Assembly (NCBI GenBank): GCA_964549525.1
Contig: CAZJUR010000001.1
Coordinates: 1-64,000 of the forward strand
Reading direction: 5' to 3'
Source of the DNA: CAZJUR01 sp964549525
GTDB lineage: Bacteria; Patescibacteriota; Saccharimonadia; Saccharimonadales; Saccharimonadaceae
DNA: 64,000 nt
Of the stretch, positions 33,333-41,157 are shown piece by piece. Every line of letters begins with the position of its first letter. Position 1 is the first letter of the stretch. Under the pieces are notes generated by a model. The model did no database searches, had not been told where the DNA came from, and worked only from the letters and a program-made list of their open reading frames with translations. The position numbers and the translations under genes are program-made.

Positions 33333-35756
33333 TTACACTTGCGTAAGATTACTGACCGGCTCTTTACTCTCACTAGCCTCAATATCTTGTAAAGTTACGT
33401 GAATCGTTGAGCCTGGTTGAGCTTCGCCGGTGAGCATTTTTTTAGCAATAAGATTTTCGACACTTCGTTGTACAACTCGTCGCATTGGTCGAGCTCCTAA
33501 TCTCGGATCATATCCTTTTTCAACAAGTAACTTCTTGGCATCATCGTCTACGACTATCGTGATCTTTTGCAGCGCCATATTTTTGTTTATACCAGCGAGA
33601 ATAAGATCGATCACTTGCAAAAGTTCTTCTTTAGTAAGTGGTCGGAAAACGACAATTTCATCAAAACGGTTGAGAAATTCTGGTTTAAACGCGTGACTAT
33701 CTATCAGATCATTCACAATTTGATCTTCAAACTGTTCTAGCTCATGGCCAGCATCAATATATTGGCGAATACGTTCGGCTCCTGCATTGCTCGTAGCAAT
33801 TACGATCGCGTCACGAAAACTGACTTCTCTATTTTTGATATCACGTAAAATCCCTTCATCAAGCACCTGTAAAAGCGCAGTTAAAACATTTGGGTGAGCT
33901 TTCTCGATTTCGTCAAGCAAAACGACACTAAATGGCTGTCGCATGAGTTGTGCGGTCAAGCTATTTGGATCTTCGCCGCCATCGGCAATTAATCGCTCGA
34001 CGTCTTCAAGCTTTACATATTCATTTAAATCAATCCGAGCAATATTGTTTTCGCCACCAAAATAGACTTCGGCTAATGCTTTAGCTAGCTCGGTTTTACC
34101 GACTCCTGTTGGACCTAAAAAGAGAAATGTTCCAATTGGGCGATTTTGGTTTCGTACACCTGCACGGGCTCGCCTAAGCGCATCACTAACCACATTAACT
34201 GCTCGAACCTGATTGATCATTCGTTTATGTATATCTTGTTCTAGACTGAGTAATTTATTTTTTTCGTCATCATGACGAGCGACACCTACTTTAATATTAA
34301 GTGTTTTTTCGATAGCATCTTGAACAGATTTTGCGGTTACTAAACCTTGCTCGCTATATCGAGCAGCCGATTCAAGTAATTTATAGGCTCTTCCCGGTTG
34401 GGCTAGTTCATGAACGTATCGCTCACTTAAACGATAGGCTTCTTGAAGTGACTGATACATGTAAGTCACTTTGTGAGAAAATTCTGTAATAATCAATTTA
34501 TCCTGAAGAACTTTAATAGTATCATTTTCAGTTGGCTCAGGTAGGATAATTCGATTAAGCGCATTTGCGAGACTTGGTTTACGTTGAAGAATTTGTTGAT
34601 ATCTTTGTTCGTCCATCGTCAGGATTATTCGCACATTTCCAGCTTCTAAAATAGGAATTAAAATATTACTGATATCAACTGAGCCGACACCGTCTTCGAA
34701 AAAAAGATGGGCATCATCGAGACATAAAATAATATTTTTTGCGGTATAAGCTTCGACCAATACTTGATTTAATAGATTTTCGATCTGCCCACGACCAGGT
34801 GCTTCAGAAATCAATGAACTGGGATCAAGCAAAACAACTTGACGGAATTTAACGTCTTTTGATATAGAGCTTTTTGCATCCAAAATCTTTTCCGCAAATG
34901 CATGAACAAGCTCAGTTTTACCGACTCCTGTTGGACCGATTAGGCATACATTTTGTCGTCCCTTACTACTAAAAGTTTGAATGATTTGACCCAAAGCATC
35001 TTGATGCGTTTCGAGGTCCGCCCCGAGTAATCCATTGACGCTAATTTGTTCGCTAATATTAATACCAAATCGCTTGAGAAGTGGTGTGTACCCAAATGCC
35101 AGGTCTCGTGCGATACCGCCTGTTCGTTTCGGTTTCTTGTGAAATGCAATCAGATCTTGAATATGGTGATACCATACTACCCCATTAACCACATCGTTTT
35201 GTTCAAGATGAAGGTGATTTAAAACTTGCTGCATGTTTGGGTGGGTGCGCACAAGCGCTGCGACGAGAGTTACAGCTGAAATTGTGGGTAAATTGAGCTG
35301 TCTTTGCAGTTTGATTGCCTCTTGCCATACCTGATCACTGTCGTGCGGATCAGCAGAAGCAAGCTCACCGAGAAAAGTAGAGCCGATACCAAATCGAGCA
35401 GCAAAAAATTGACCACCATTTACTTGTATGATTGCTTTACCAATATCCGCTGGTGCTGATTTTTCTGTAAGATATCCTAAGACATCGCCATCGAGACAAT
35501 TGTCAATTGTTTTATAGTTTATTGGCGGTAACGGTCTTAGGTACATTTTGACGTATATATATAGCGCCAAAACAGGTCCACTGAAACTAATCACCAGCCA
35601 GCCGAGTGATAACCCAAATACTAAAAGAATAATTCCCCAGAACAGGATTGTAGCCATGACGATAAATAATCCGATCAGGATTGGCTGAGAAAATGATCTT
35701 GCCTGACGTGCAGCATACGCACGAGGTGAGTGATAGTTAAATGTTACCTGCTCCAT
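33333..35756 (-). CDS. Membrane-anchored Clp-type AAA+ ATPase
   Basis: 807 residues. Two membrane helices near the N-terminus (IGLFIVMATILFWGIILLVF and GWLVISFSGPVLALYIYV, about 28-75) anchor it. A divergent Clp N-like region follows, then two AAA+ modules: D1 with GPTGVGKTELVHAF and a Walker B reading IILCLDDAH, where Asp replaces the usual catalytic Glu, and D2 with FLGPTGVGKTELAKAL and VVLLDEIEKAH. GYDPRLGARPMRRVV is the standard Clp C-terminus. Start 35756 has AGGAAT and overlaps the upstream gene. No clpP is nearby. Likely unfolds membrane or exported substrates (inference). Confidence 0.9.
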   Translation of the reverse strand: MEQVTFNYHSPRAYAARQARSFSQPILIGLFIVMATILFWGIILLVFGLSLGWLVISFSGPVLALYIYVKMYLRPLPPINYKTIDNCLDGDVLGYLTEKSAPADIGKAIIQVNGGQFFAARFGIGSTFLGELASADPHDSDQVWQEAIKLQRQLNLPTISAVTLVAALVRTHPNMQQVLNHLHLEQNDVVNGVVWYHHIQDLIAFHKKPKRTGGIARDLAFGYTPLLKRFGINISEQISVNGLLGADLETHQDALGQIIQTFSSKGRQNVCLIGPTGVGKTELVHAFAEKILDAKSSISKDVKFRQVVLLDPSSLISEAPGRGQIENLLNQVLVEAYTAKNIILCLDDAHLFFEDGVGSVDISNILIPILEAGNVRIILTMDEQRYQQILQRKPSLANALNRIILPEPTENDTIKVLQDKLIITEFSHKVTYMYQSLQEAYRLSERYVHELAQPGRAYKLLESAARYSEQGLVTAKSVQDAIEKTLNIKVGVARHDDEKNKLLSLEQDIHKRMINQVRAVNVVSDALRRARAGVRNQNRPIGTFLFLGPTGVGKTELAKALAEVYFGGENNIARIDLNEYVKLEDVERLIADGGEDPNSLTAQLMRQPFSVVLLDEIEKAHPNVLTALLQVLDEGILRDIKNREVSFRDAIVIATSNAGAERIRQYIDAGHELEQFEDQIVNDLIDSHAFKPEFLNRFDEIVVFRPLTKEELLQVIDLILAGINKNMALQKITIVVDDDAKKLLVEKGYDPRLGARPMRRVVQRSVENLIAKKMLTGEAQPGSTIHVTLQDIEASESKEPVSNLTQV

Positions 35757-36130
35757 GGTATTCCTACGAAAATTATTAGCATTAAACCGATCAAAGGCAG
35801 TATGGGAATAAGTGGCCACATAATCAGGAGTAATATATTAATGATACTGTGAATAATAAGCCATCCACCGCCCACAACGATAAGAAAAAGACGTATAATT
35901 GCTCCAAAAAAACGAGAAAATTGTTTATCGGACCAATCACGTATTTTATCTTGAAGTGTTCCACCCACATAACCGGTCGCTGAAATTTGTTTAAATGGTG
36001 CAAATAAATTACGGACTAAACTATCAATTGAAAAAAAATCTTCACTGGCGCTCAGTGATTCAAGAAGTTTTCTGCCATATTGCTTCCAACCAGCTGTGTA
36101 CCACCAGGAAATCATGCCCACTATAAACAT
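35744..36130 (-). CDS. Small membrane protein coupled to the membrane Clp ATPase
   Basis: 128 residues, no family recognised. The first 75 residues are soluble and amphipathic (WKQYGRKLLESLSASEDFF), then two hydrophobic helices (FGAIIRLFLIVVGGGWLIIH and LLLIMWPLIPILPLIGLMLI). Its stop overlaps the Clp start by 13 bases, so it may be an adaptor or membrane partner of that ATPase. TATAAT lies 7 bases before the ATG. Confidence 0.75.
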   Translation of the reverse strand: MFIVGMISWWYTAGWKQYGRKLLESLSASEDFFSIDSLVRNLFAPFKQISATGYVGGTLQDKIRDWSDKQFSRFFGAIIRLFLIVVGGGWLIIHSIINILLLIMWPLIPILPLIGLMLIIFVGIPWSR

Positions 36131-36137
36131 AGCTTTT

Positions 36138-36143
36138 ATTATA
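36138..36143 (-). promoter_or_regulatory. -10 box 7 bases before the membrane gene ending at 36130
   Basis: TATAAT-N7-ATG, no ribosome site. Confidence 0.5.
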
Positions 36144-36178
36144 GTACGTTTTACTATATCTCACTACCTTGCCTAACG

Positions 36179-36184
36179 TATAAT
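36179..36184 (+). promoter_or_regulatory. -10 box 6 bases before murT
   Basis: TATAAT, AGATAT, ATG; leaderless arrangement. Confidence 0.6.
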
Positions 36185-36190
36185 AGATAT

Positions 36191-37465
36191 ATGCCCAAAG
36201 CACCTCTCGTATTATTAGGTAAAACAATCCGACATCTTTCTCGTATTCGTGGCGGCGGATCTGCTCTCCCCGGTCTCATTGTTGAAAAAATTGATAGTTC
36301 ATTTTTAGCTCGTTCACTTGCCCATTTACCGTATGGCGTTGTCATCATTAGTGGTACAAATGGCAAAACCACTACGACAAAAATGGTTGTAGAATTACTC
36401 CAGTCACAGGGTTTACGAGTTTTAACAAATGCAACTGGGAGTAATTTTAGCCGCGGCGTTGTTTCAAGTGTGATTGAAAAAAGCACAATAAGGGGTAAAT
36501 TACACGATGATATTGCCGTTTTAGAACTTGATGAAGCACACGCTGTTCATTTCGTGAAAGAAATACCTCCAGCATATTGTCTGCTATTGAACGTAATGCG
36601 TGATCAGCTCGATCGCTTCGGAGAAATTGACACGACCGCACAGATGCTGAGCGTAATAGCGCAAGCCACAACCAAAAAAGTAGTTATAAATCGAGAAGAT
36701 AGTCGATTAGTGAGTATTTCAAAAAACCTGCCATCTCAAAAAACAATATTTTTCGGACTTGATAGATCACTGAAAGCGCTTTTTCCTTCTGATGATGAAC
36801 TCTACGATTCTACAAGTACACAAAAAAAGACTACAGATCAGATAAATGCTTCGGTACTTTTAAAGTCAATGGATACGTCAGGTGCTACGTTCATAATGAA
36901 TGAATCTTCTTACCACACCCCGCTTATGTTAAAAGGCGTCTACAATGTTTTTAATGCCGCTGGGGCGATTGCGTTAGTCCAAGCCATACTTGACACGCAA
37001 TTTGACGTCCAAAAATTACTTGATAGCCTTTCAAAAATTACTCCGGCATTTGGCCGCGGTGAAACAGTGATGATAGATAATCAACCAGTTGAAATTATAC
37101 TGGTCAAAAACCCTAATGGATTTCGACTCGGTCTCACCTCTTTTGCTGCTAAAGATGTAGCCACTATGATAGCCATAAATGATGATTATGCTGATGGCCG
37201 TGATATGAGCTGGTTATGGGATGTACCGTTTGATTCACTGAAAGATGGAGTTAGAATGCTCAGCGGCACTCGCGCTCATGATATGGCACTACGGCTAACA
37301 TATGATGAAATTACCTATGATTTTATAAAACCAGATCTTGCCCACGCTTTAGATATATTTATTCACGAAACAGCTCGACCAAAACAAATTTACTGCACCT
37401 ATACGGCCATGCTTGCCATCCGTAAAGAACTGGCGAAACTAACAAAGATGGAGCGAGTATTGTGA
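36191..37465 (+). CDS. murT: Lipid II isoglutaminyl synthase, MurT subunit
   Basis: 424 residues. MurT and GatD together amidate the D-glutamate of lipid II using glutamine. The Mur ligase ATP site reads IISGTNGKTTTTKMV; the C-terminal motif AINDDYADGRDMSWLWDV is characteristic of MurT. The central region that carries a four-cysteine zinc ribbon in staphylococcal and streptococcal MurT has no CxxC pairs here. Start at 36191 (MPKAPLVLLGK) is directly behind a TATAAT-N6. Its TGA overlaps the GTG of gatD (GTGA). Confidence 0.92.
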   Translation: MPKAPLVLLGKTIRHLSRIRGGGSALPGLIVEKIDSSFLARSLAHLPYGVVIISGTNGKTTTTKMVVELLQSQGLRVLTNATGSNFSRGVVSSVIEKSTIRGKLHDDIAVLELDEAHAVHFVKEIPPAYCLLLNVMRDQLDRFGEIDTTAQMLSVIAQATTKKVVINREDSRLVSISKNLPSQKTIFFGLDRSLKALFPSDDELYDSTSTQKKTTDQINASVLLKSMDTSGATFIMNESSYHTPLMLKGVYNVFNAAGAIALVQAILDTQFDVQKLLDSLSKITPAFGRGETVMIDNQPVEIILVKNPNGFRLGLTSFAAKDVATMIAINDDYADGRDMSWLWDVPFDSLKDGVRMLSGTRAHDMALRLTYDEITYDFIKPDLAHALDIFIHETARPKQIYCTYTAMLAIRKELAKLTKMERVL

Positions 37466-38190
37466 CCAAATCACCGATTCGGATTTTGCAGCTGTATCCT
37501 ACTGAAATGAACATGTATGGAGACTATGGCAATGTTTTATGTTTAAAAAAACGTCTTGAGTGGCGGGGGTATGATGTTCACCTACTCGAACATCATCCTG
37601 GCAAAGCATTACCTAAAGATGTTGACATTATCACTGGGGGGGGCGGTCAGGATGCCGGTCAGATGAAGATCAAAGATGATTTACAAATAATTGGCTCTCG
37701 ACTGCATGCGCTGGCTAGAGATGGAACACCTATGCTTATGATTTGCGGATTATACCAATTATTTGGACGTTTTTTTAAAACAAAAGATGGGACAACTATT
37801 CCGGGTATAGAAATTTTTAACGCAGAGACCCATGCAGGCCCAAAGAGATTAATTGGCAATATCACGACGCATAGTGAGCAGTTCGGTGATATTATTGGCT
37901 ATGAAAATCATAGTGGTCTCACTTATCTCGACAAAATACAGTTACCACTGGGACGGGTTACGGCGGGTAACGGAAATAATGATCGGGATACACATGAAGG
38001 TGCGCGATATAAAAATGTTATCGGTACGTACCTCCATGGATCTCTTCTTCCGAAAAATCCGCTTATTGCAGATTTTTTGATTTTACAGGCACTTCAAAAA
38101 AAGTATGATGTAACTTCTCTTGATGATCTCTCAACGATTGATACCATAGCTGATCTTGCTCGTACAGAAGCTCGGACTCGACCGCGCTAG
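37462..38190 (+). CDS. gatD: Lipid II isoglutaminyl synthase, glutaminase subunit GatD
   Basis: A 242-residue class I glutamine amidotransferase that supplies ammonia to MurT. It shows ITGGGGQDAGQM, the nucleophile segment MLMICGLYQLFG (Cys) and the catalytic His in VIGTYLHGSLLPKNP, followed by the DFLI helix of GatD/CobB-like proteins. GTG start overlapping murT. It ends at the base before the convergent 35-residue peptide gene. Confidence 0.93.
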   Translation: MTKSPIRILQLYPTEMNMYGDYGNVLCLKKRLEWRGYDVHLLEHHPGKALPKDVDIITGGGGQDAGQMKIKDDLQIIGSRLHALARDGTPMLMICGLYQLFGRFFKTKDGTTIPGIEIFNAETHAGPKRLIGNITTHSEQFGDIIGYENHSGLTYLDKIQLPLGRVTAGNGNNDRDTHEGARYKNVIGTYLHGSLLPKNPLIADFLILQALQKKYDVTSLDDLSTIDTIADLARTEARTRPR

Positions 38191-38298
38191 TTAGCGTTGC
38201 AATAAAGTATTTTCGCTCGACTGAGTGACGTATATATAAAGTGCAATACTCAGTATCAAAAGAATAGAGAGTATTATGAAACGAACTTTTTCACTCAT
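38191..38298 (-). CDS. 35-residue single-pass membrane peptide coupled to sortase
   Basis: Frame starting MSEKVRFIILSILLILSIA and ending SENTLLQR. One hydrophobic helix (about 7-25) with a basic inside end and a polar outside tail. Its ATG overlaps the sortase TGA (ATGA), the same coupling used elsewhere in this window, which is the main reason to believe it is translated. It could be a helper or substrate-linked peptide of the sortase; no family is recognised. Confidence 0.6.
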   Translation of the reverse strand: MSEKVRFIILSILLILSIALYIYVTQSSENTLLQR

Positions 38299-38897
38299 GC
38301 GCTATATACCTCCTTTAAGTGTGCTTGAATGACGAGGCGATGAGTGGATGTCCATAAGGGGGTACAGGTATATAAAGTAAGTACTGGTGTTTTTGTTGGA
38401 TTTTCAATAGAAACTTTGGTTGGCTCTACTTCTAGAATGTTTTTCACCGTATATTGATATATTTTTTTCTGATACGTCAAATAAATATCATCGCCTAAAG
38501 ATACTTTGTCGAGAGAATAAAAAACACCTGCTTCAGGATGGACATAGCTAAAACGATGCCCTACGAGAACCGTATTGCTTTGTTTGTCGGGAGTACTGGT
38601 ATACGGCAAGCGCCACACTCCTTTATTGGCGGTAGCAAATGTTTCACCTTCATAAATCTGTTTATTTAATTTGATAGATGGTATGACGAGCGTATTAGTT
38701 TTTTTTATTTGCGCAGATACCGACCCTTTTTCATATATTTTTGTATTAATTTTTGGCTTGAGCAGTTGCTGAAAATACGGAATAAGCGGCAATGAAATTG
38801 TATAGAAATTTAGTGTAAGAATGAGTATCGTCAGAAACGTGTTTATTCTTCTGAGCGGAGAAGCGGAGGATTGAGAGTCTAAAGATTTTTTTTTCAT
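38295..38897 (-). CDS. Sortase (class D/E-like)
   Basis: A 200-residue membrane-anchored transpeptidase. N-terminal helix INTFLTILILTLNFYTISLP (about 18-40), then the sortase barrel: NTVLVGHRFSY (catalytic His), VLTLYTCTPLWTSTHRLVIQ (TC catalytic Cys and downstream Arg). It would attach surface proteins to the wall or polymerise them. No LPXTG-type substrate is evident in this window. The size and TYTC-type motif favour class D or E over A or C. Confidence 0.9.
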   Translation of the reverse strand: MKKKSLDSQSSASPLRRINTFLTILILTLNFYTISLPLIPYFQQLLKPKINTKIYEKGSVSAQIKKTNTLVIPSIKLNKQIYEGETFATANKGVWRLPYTSTPDKQSNTVLVGHRFSYVHPEAGVFYSLDKVSLGDDIYLTYQKKIYQYTVKNILEVEPTKVSIENPTKTPVLTLYTCTPLWTSTHRLVIQAHLKEVYSA

Positions 38898-38919
38898 TCT
38901 TTACGTACTATCGCAAAAG

Positions 38920-39378
38920 CTAAGATGAAGTCAACTCTTTAAGTGTTTCTACAATTTGCTGTCCGTGCCCGAGTGGAGTTACTCGTCCAAATTCCTTCAC
39001 CACTTTTCCATTAGGATCAATAATAAAAGTTTTTCTCAGCACCCCTTCTCGACCGAACATTTTTTTACCCCAAGCTCCATAGGCCTTCATAGCTACTCCG
39101 TCTGGATCAGTAGCGAGAGTGAAATTGAGATTATGTTTGGCTTTAAATTTCTCATGGCTACTGGCTTCATCTTTTGAAACTCCTACAATTTGCGCACCTA
39201 ATTTTACGATTTCATCGCGAGCATCGCGTAAGCTACATGCCTCAATCGTACAGCCAGGCGTATCATCTTTAGGGTAAAAATATAAAACAAGCCACTGTCC
39301 CTTGAAATCAACCAGTTGAATAACCCTATTATCAGTATGAAGAGAAAAATCAGGCGCAGGATAAGGAAGTGTTTTCAT
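38920..39378 (-). CDS. bcp: Peroxiredoxin, BCP/PrxQ type
   Basis: 152 residues. The peroxidatic site is FYPKDDTPGCTIEACSLRD, with the peroxidatic Cys and a second Cys five residues later as in PrxQ enzymes that form an intramolecular disulphide. GREGVLRKTFIIDPNGKV is the typical C-terminal strand pair. It detoxifies hydroperoxides in the cytosol. Full length. TATAAT-N6-ATG with no ribosome site. Confidence 0.95.
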   Translation of the reverse strand: MKTLPYPAPDFSLHTDNRVIQLVDFKGQWLVLYFYPKDDTPGCTIEACSLRDARDEIVKLGAQIVGVSKDEASSHEKFKAKHNLNFTLATDPDGVAMKAYGAWGKKMFGREGVLRKTFIIDPNGKVVKEFGRVTPLGHGQQIVETLKELTSS

Positions 39379-39384
39379 ATCTTA

Positions 39385-39390
39385 ATTATA
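39385..39390 (-). promoter_or_regulatory. -10 box 6 bases before the peroxiredoxin gene
   Basis: TATAAT, six bases, ATG; leaderless arrangement. Confidence 0.55.
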
Positions 39391-39408
39391 TCATTTCAGG
39401 AATATACT

Positions 39409-39438
39409 TTGACATTGCTTATGGTTACAAACTATAAT
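39409..39438 (+). promoter_or_regulatory. Promoter of the solute-binding protein genes
   Basis: TTGACA (39409-39414), 18-base spacer, TATAAT (39433-39438); leader of about 36 bases before ATG 39481. Confidence 0.7.
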
Positions 39439-39480
39439 GTATGCATGATTTACTAAATATAGTATGGGTAATATAACGAC

Positions 39481-41142
39481 ATGAATGAAGTAGATAATGA
39501 TGATCAAGGAAAAGAAAAAATAAATACTACGCATCTACCACCCTCTCCTCAATCTCAGTCAAAACCAAAAACTAAAATACAAACGCTGGCATTTATTGGA
39601 ATTCTGCTTATCGTTGGCGCCCTAGCCTCTTGGTTTTTGCTCGCAACCAATCCCAAAATTATATCTGAAAAAAAACCAAATCCTAAAAAAGAAATTCCCA
39701 AGCTTACAGTTATTAATCAAGGTTTAAAAAATGAAATATATCCATCTTTAGTATCATCTGATTATAGTTATGTATTTAACTTTCAAATATTCGAAGCTCT
39801 TGTTAGATACGAAGATCAAACCAATATAGTACCAGGGCTAGCCACCAGCTGGACCAATCCAGATGAATTAACCNNNNNNNNNNNNNNNNNNNNNNNNNNN
39901 NNNNNNNNNNNNNNNNNNNNNNNNNNNNNNNNNNNNNNNNNNNNNNNNNNNNNNNNNNNNNNNNNNNNNNNNNGAACTATGACAGCTGATGATGTGGTGT
40001 ATAGTTATGAACAAGCGAAGAAGAATGAATTTTTAAATGACTTATATCTTAATACAATTGAAAGTGTAAAAAAAATATCACCACAAATAGTTGAGATTAA
40101 AACCATTCAGTCCGATCCAGTTATATTGAATAAACTTAGCTTTATGCATATTATTGATTCAAAGGGAAGTTCTGAGCCTAGTCCGTTAAATGGAACTGGG
40201 CCATATACTCTGAAAAAAGGCACTATCCCATCTGCAAAAAAAATAGAATTGGTTGCTTTCGACGATTATCACCAAGGTAGACCTTTGACACGATCTCTGA
40301 CTTTTATAGAGGCTGAGGAAGATAAAGTTTTAGCTAACGCACTATTGGAAAAAAAGGCTAATATTGCTGGAGAATTCAACGCTAAATCATCTGATCTGCT
40401 CGACAAGAAAAGGTTTATTAAGCGTGAAATTTCTGATACTGCAGTTACTTTCTTGGTACCAAATACCATTAATCCTGGTCCATTACAAAAGCTTGAGGTA
40501 CGTCAAGCTATTCAATATGCACTAGATGTACCTGCTCTCATTAAAGCAAATGATATTTCCGCCACTCCTTATTCTCAGCTTATTGCAGAGGCTATACCAG
40601 GCTATAACCCCTCAATAAAACTCGTTGATAGAGATATACAAAAAGCTAAAGATCTTCTCATAAAAGCTGGTTATGGTAATGGTTTTGAGATAGAATTTCC
40701 AGATGTCAGTGAATATTATAATATGACAAAGACAGAATTTCCGAAACAATTGAATGAAATTGGCATAAGAATAAAAAACACACCTCAAACTGGGTTTGAT
40801 GAATATATTGACAATATAATCAATGGTAAGGTAGAGCTGGGAATACTAAGCTATGCGAGTGATACCTTTGACGGAGCAGATATCTTAAATGCAACGACGT
40901 CTCAACTAGGAACATATAAATCAGATAAGCTACAAGCCTTGATTGATGAAGCAAGTAAAACATCAGATCCAAAAAAACGATTAGAAATTTTACAGGAAGC
41001 AAACATGTTTGCCAATAAAGATTTACCTGTGATTCCACTTTTTAGCCGAACAAAAACATGGTACATGGATAAAAATTACAACATTAAAAGGGATATGCCC
41101 GTCGCAGGTATGGGAGTATATTTCTGGAAAGTACATCAATAA
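39481..41142 (+). CDS. ABC transporter solute-binding protein, family 5 (peptide-binding type), interrupted by an N gap
   Basis: A roughly 530-residue extracellular binding protein held by an N-terminal helix (IQTLAFIGILLIVGALASWF) after a charged cytosolic tail. SBP_bac_5 features: EIYPSLVSSDYSYVFNFQIFEAL, GLATSWTNPDELT, DDVVYSYEQAKK, LQKLEVRQAIQYALDVP. It lacks a lipobox cysteine. One hundred Ns (39874-39973) lie in the middle; the tandem paralog predicts a true gap of 43 bases that keeps the frame. No permease genes accompany it, so its partner transporter is elsewhere or it has another binding role. Confidence 0.88.
   Translation: MNEVDNDDQGKEKINTTHLPPSPQSQSKPKTKIQTLAFIGILLIVGALASWFLLATNPKIISEKKPNPKKEIPKLTVINQGLKNEIYPSLVSSDYSYVFNFQIFEALVRYEDQTNIVPGLATSWTNPDELTXXXXXXXXXXXXXXXXXXXXXXXXXXXXXXXXXXTMTADDVVYSYEQAKKNEFLNDLYLNTIESVKKISPQIVEIKTIQSDPVILNKLSFMHIIDSKGSSEPSPLNGTGPYTLKKGTIPSAKKIELVAFDDYHQGRPLTRSLTFIEAEEDKVLANALLEKKANIAGEFNAKSSDLLDKKRFIKREISDTAVTFLVPNTINPGPLQKLEVRQAIQYALDVPALIKANDISATPYSQLIAEAIPGYNPSIKLVDRDIQKAKDLLIKAGYGNGFEIEFPDVSEYYNMTKTEFPKQLNEIGIRIKNTPQTGFDEYIDNIINGKVELGILSYASDTFDGADILNATTSQLGTYKSDKLQALIDEASKTSDPKKRLEILQEANMFANKDLPVIPLFSRTKTWYMDKNYNIKRDMPVAGMGVYFWKVHQ
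39874..39973. other. Assembly gap (100 N) within a repeat
   Basis: Each side of the gap carries exactly 55 bases identical to the tandem paralog (39819-39873 with 41436-41490; 39974-40028 with 41534-41588). The paralog has 43 bases between them. Confidence 0.9.
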
Positions 41143-41157
41143 CATATGGAGAAATTT

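Noticed and set aside
39874..39973. Frameshift or truncation of the first solute-binding protein
   Set aside because: The interruption is an assembly gap of Ns; both flanks stay in frame with the paralog if 43 bases are filled in.
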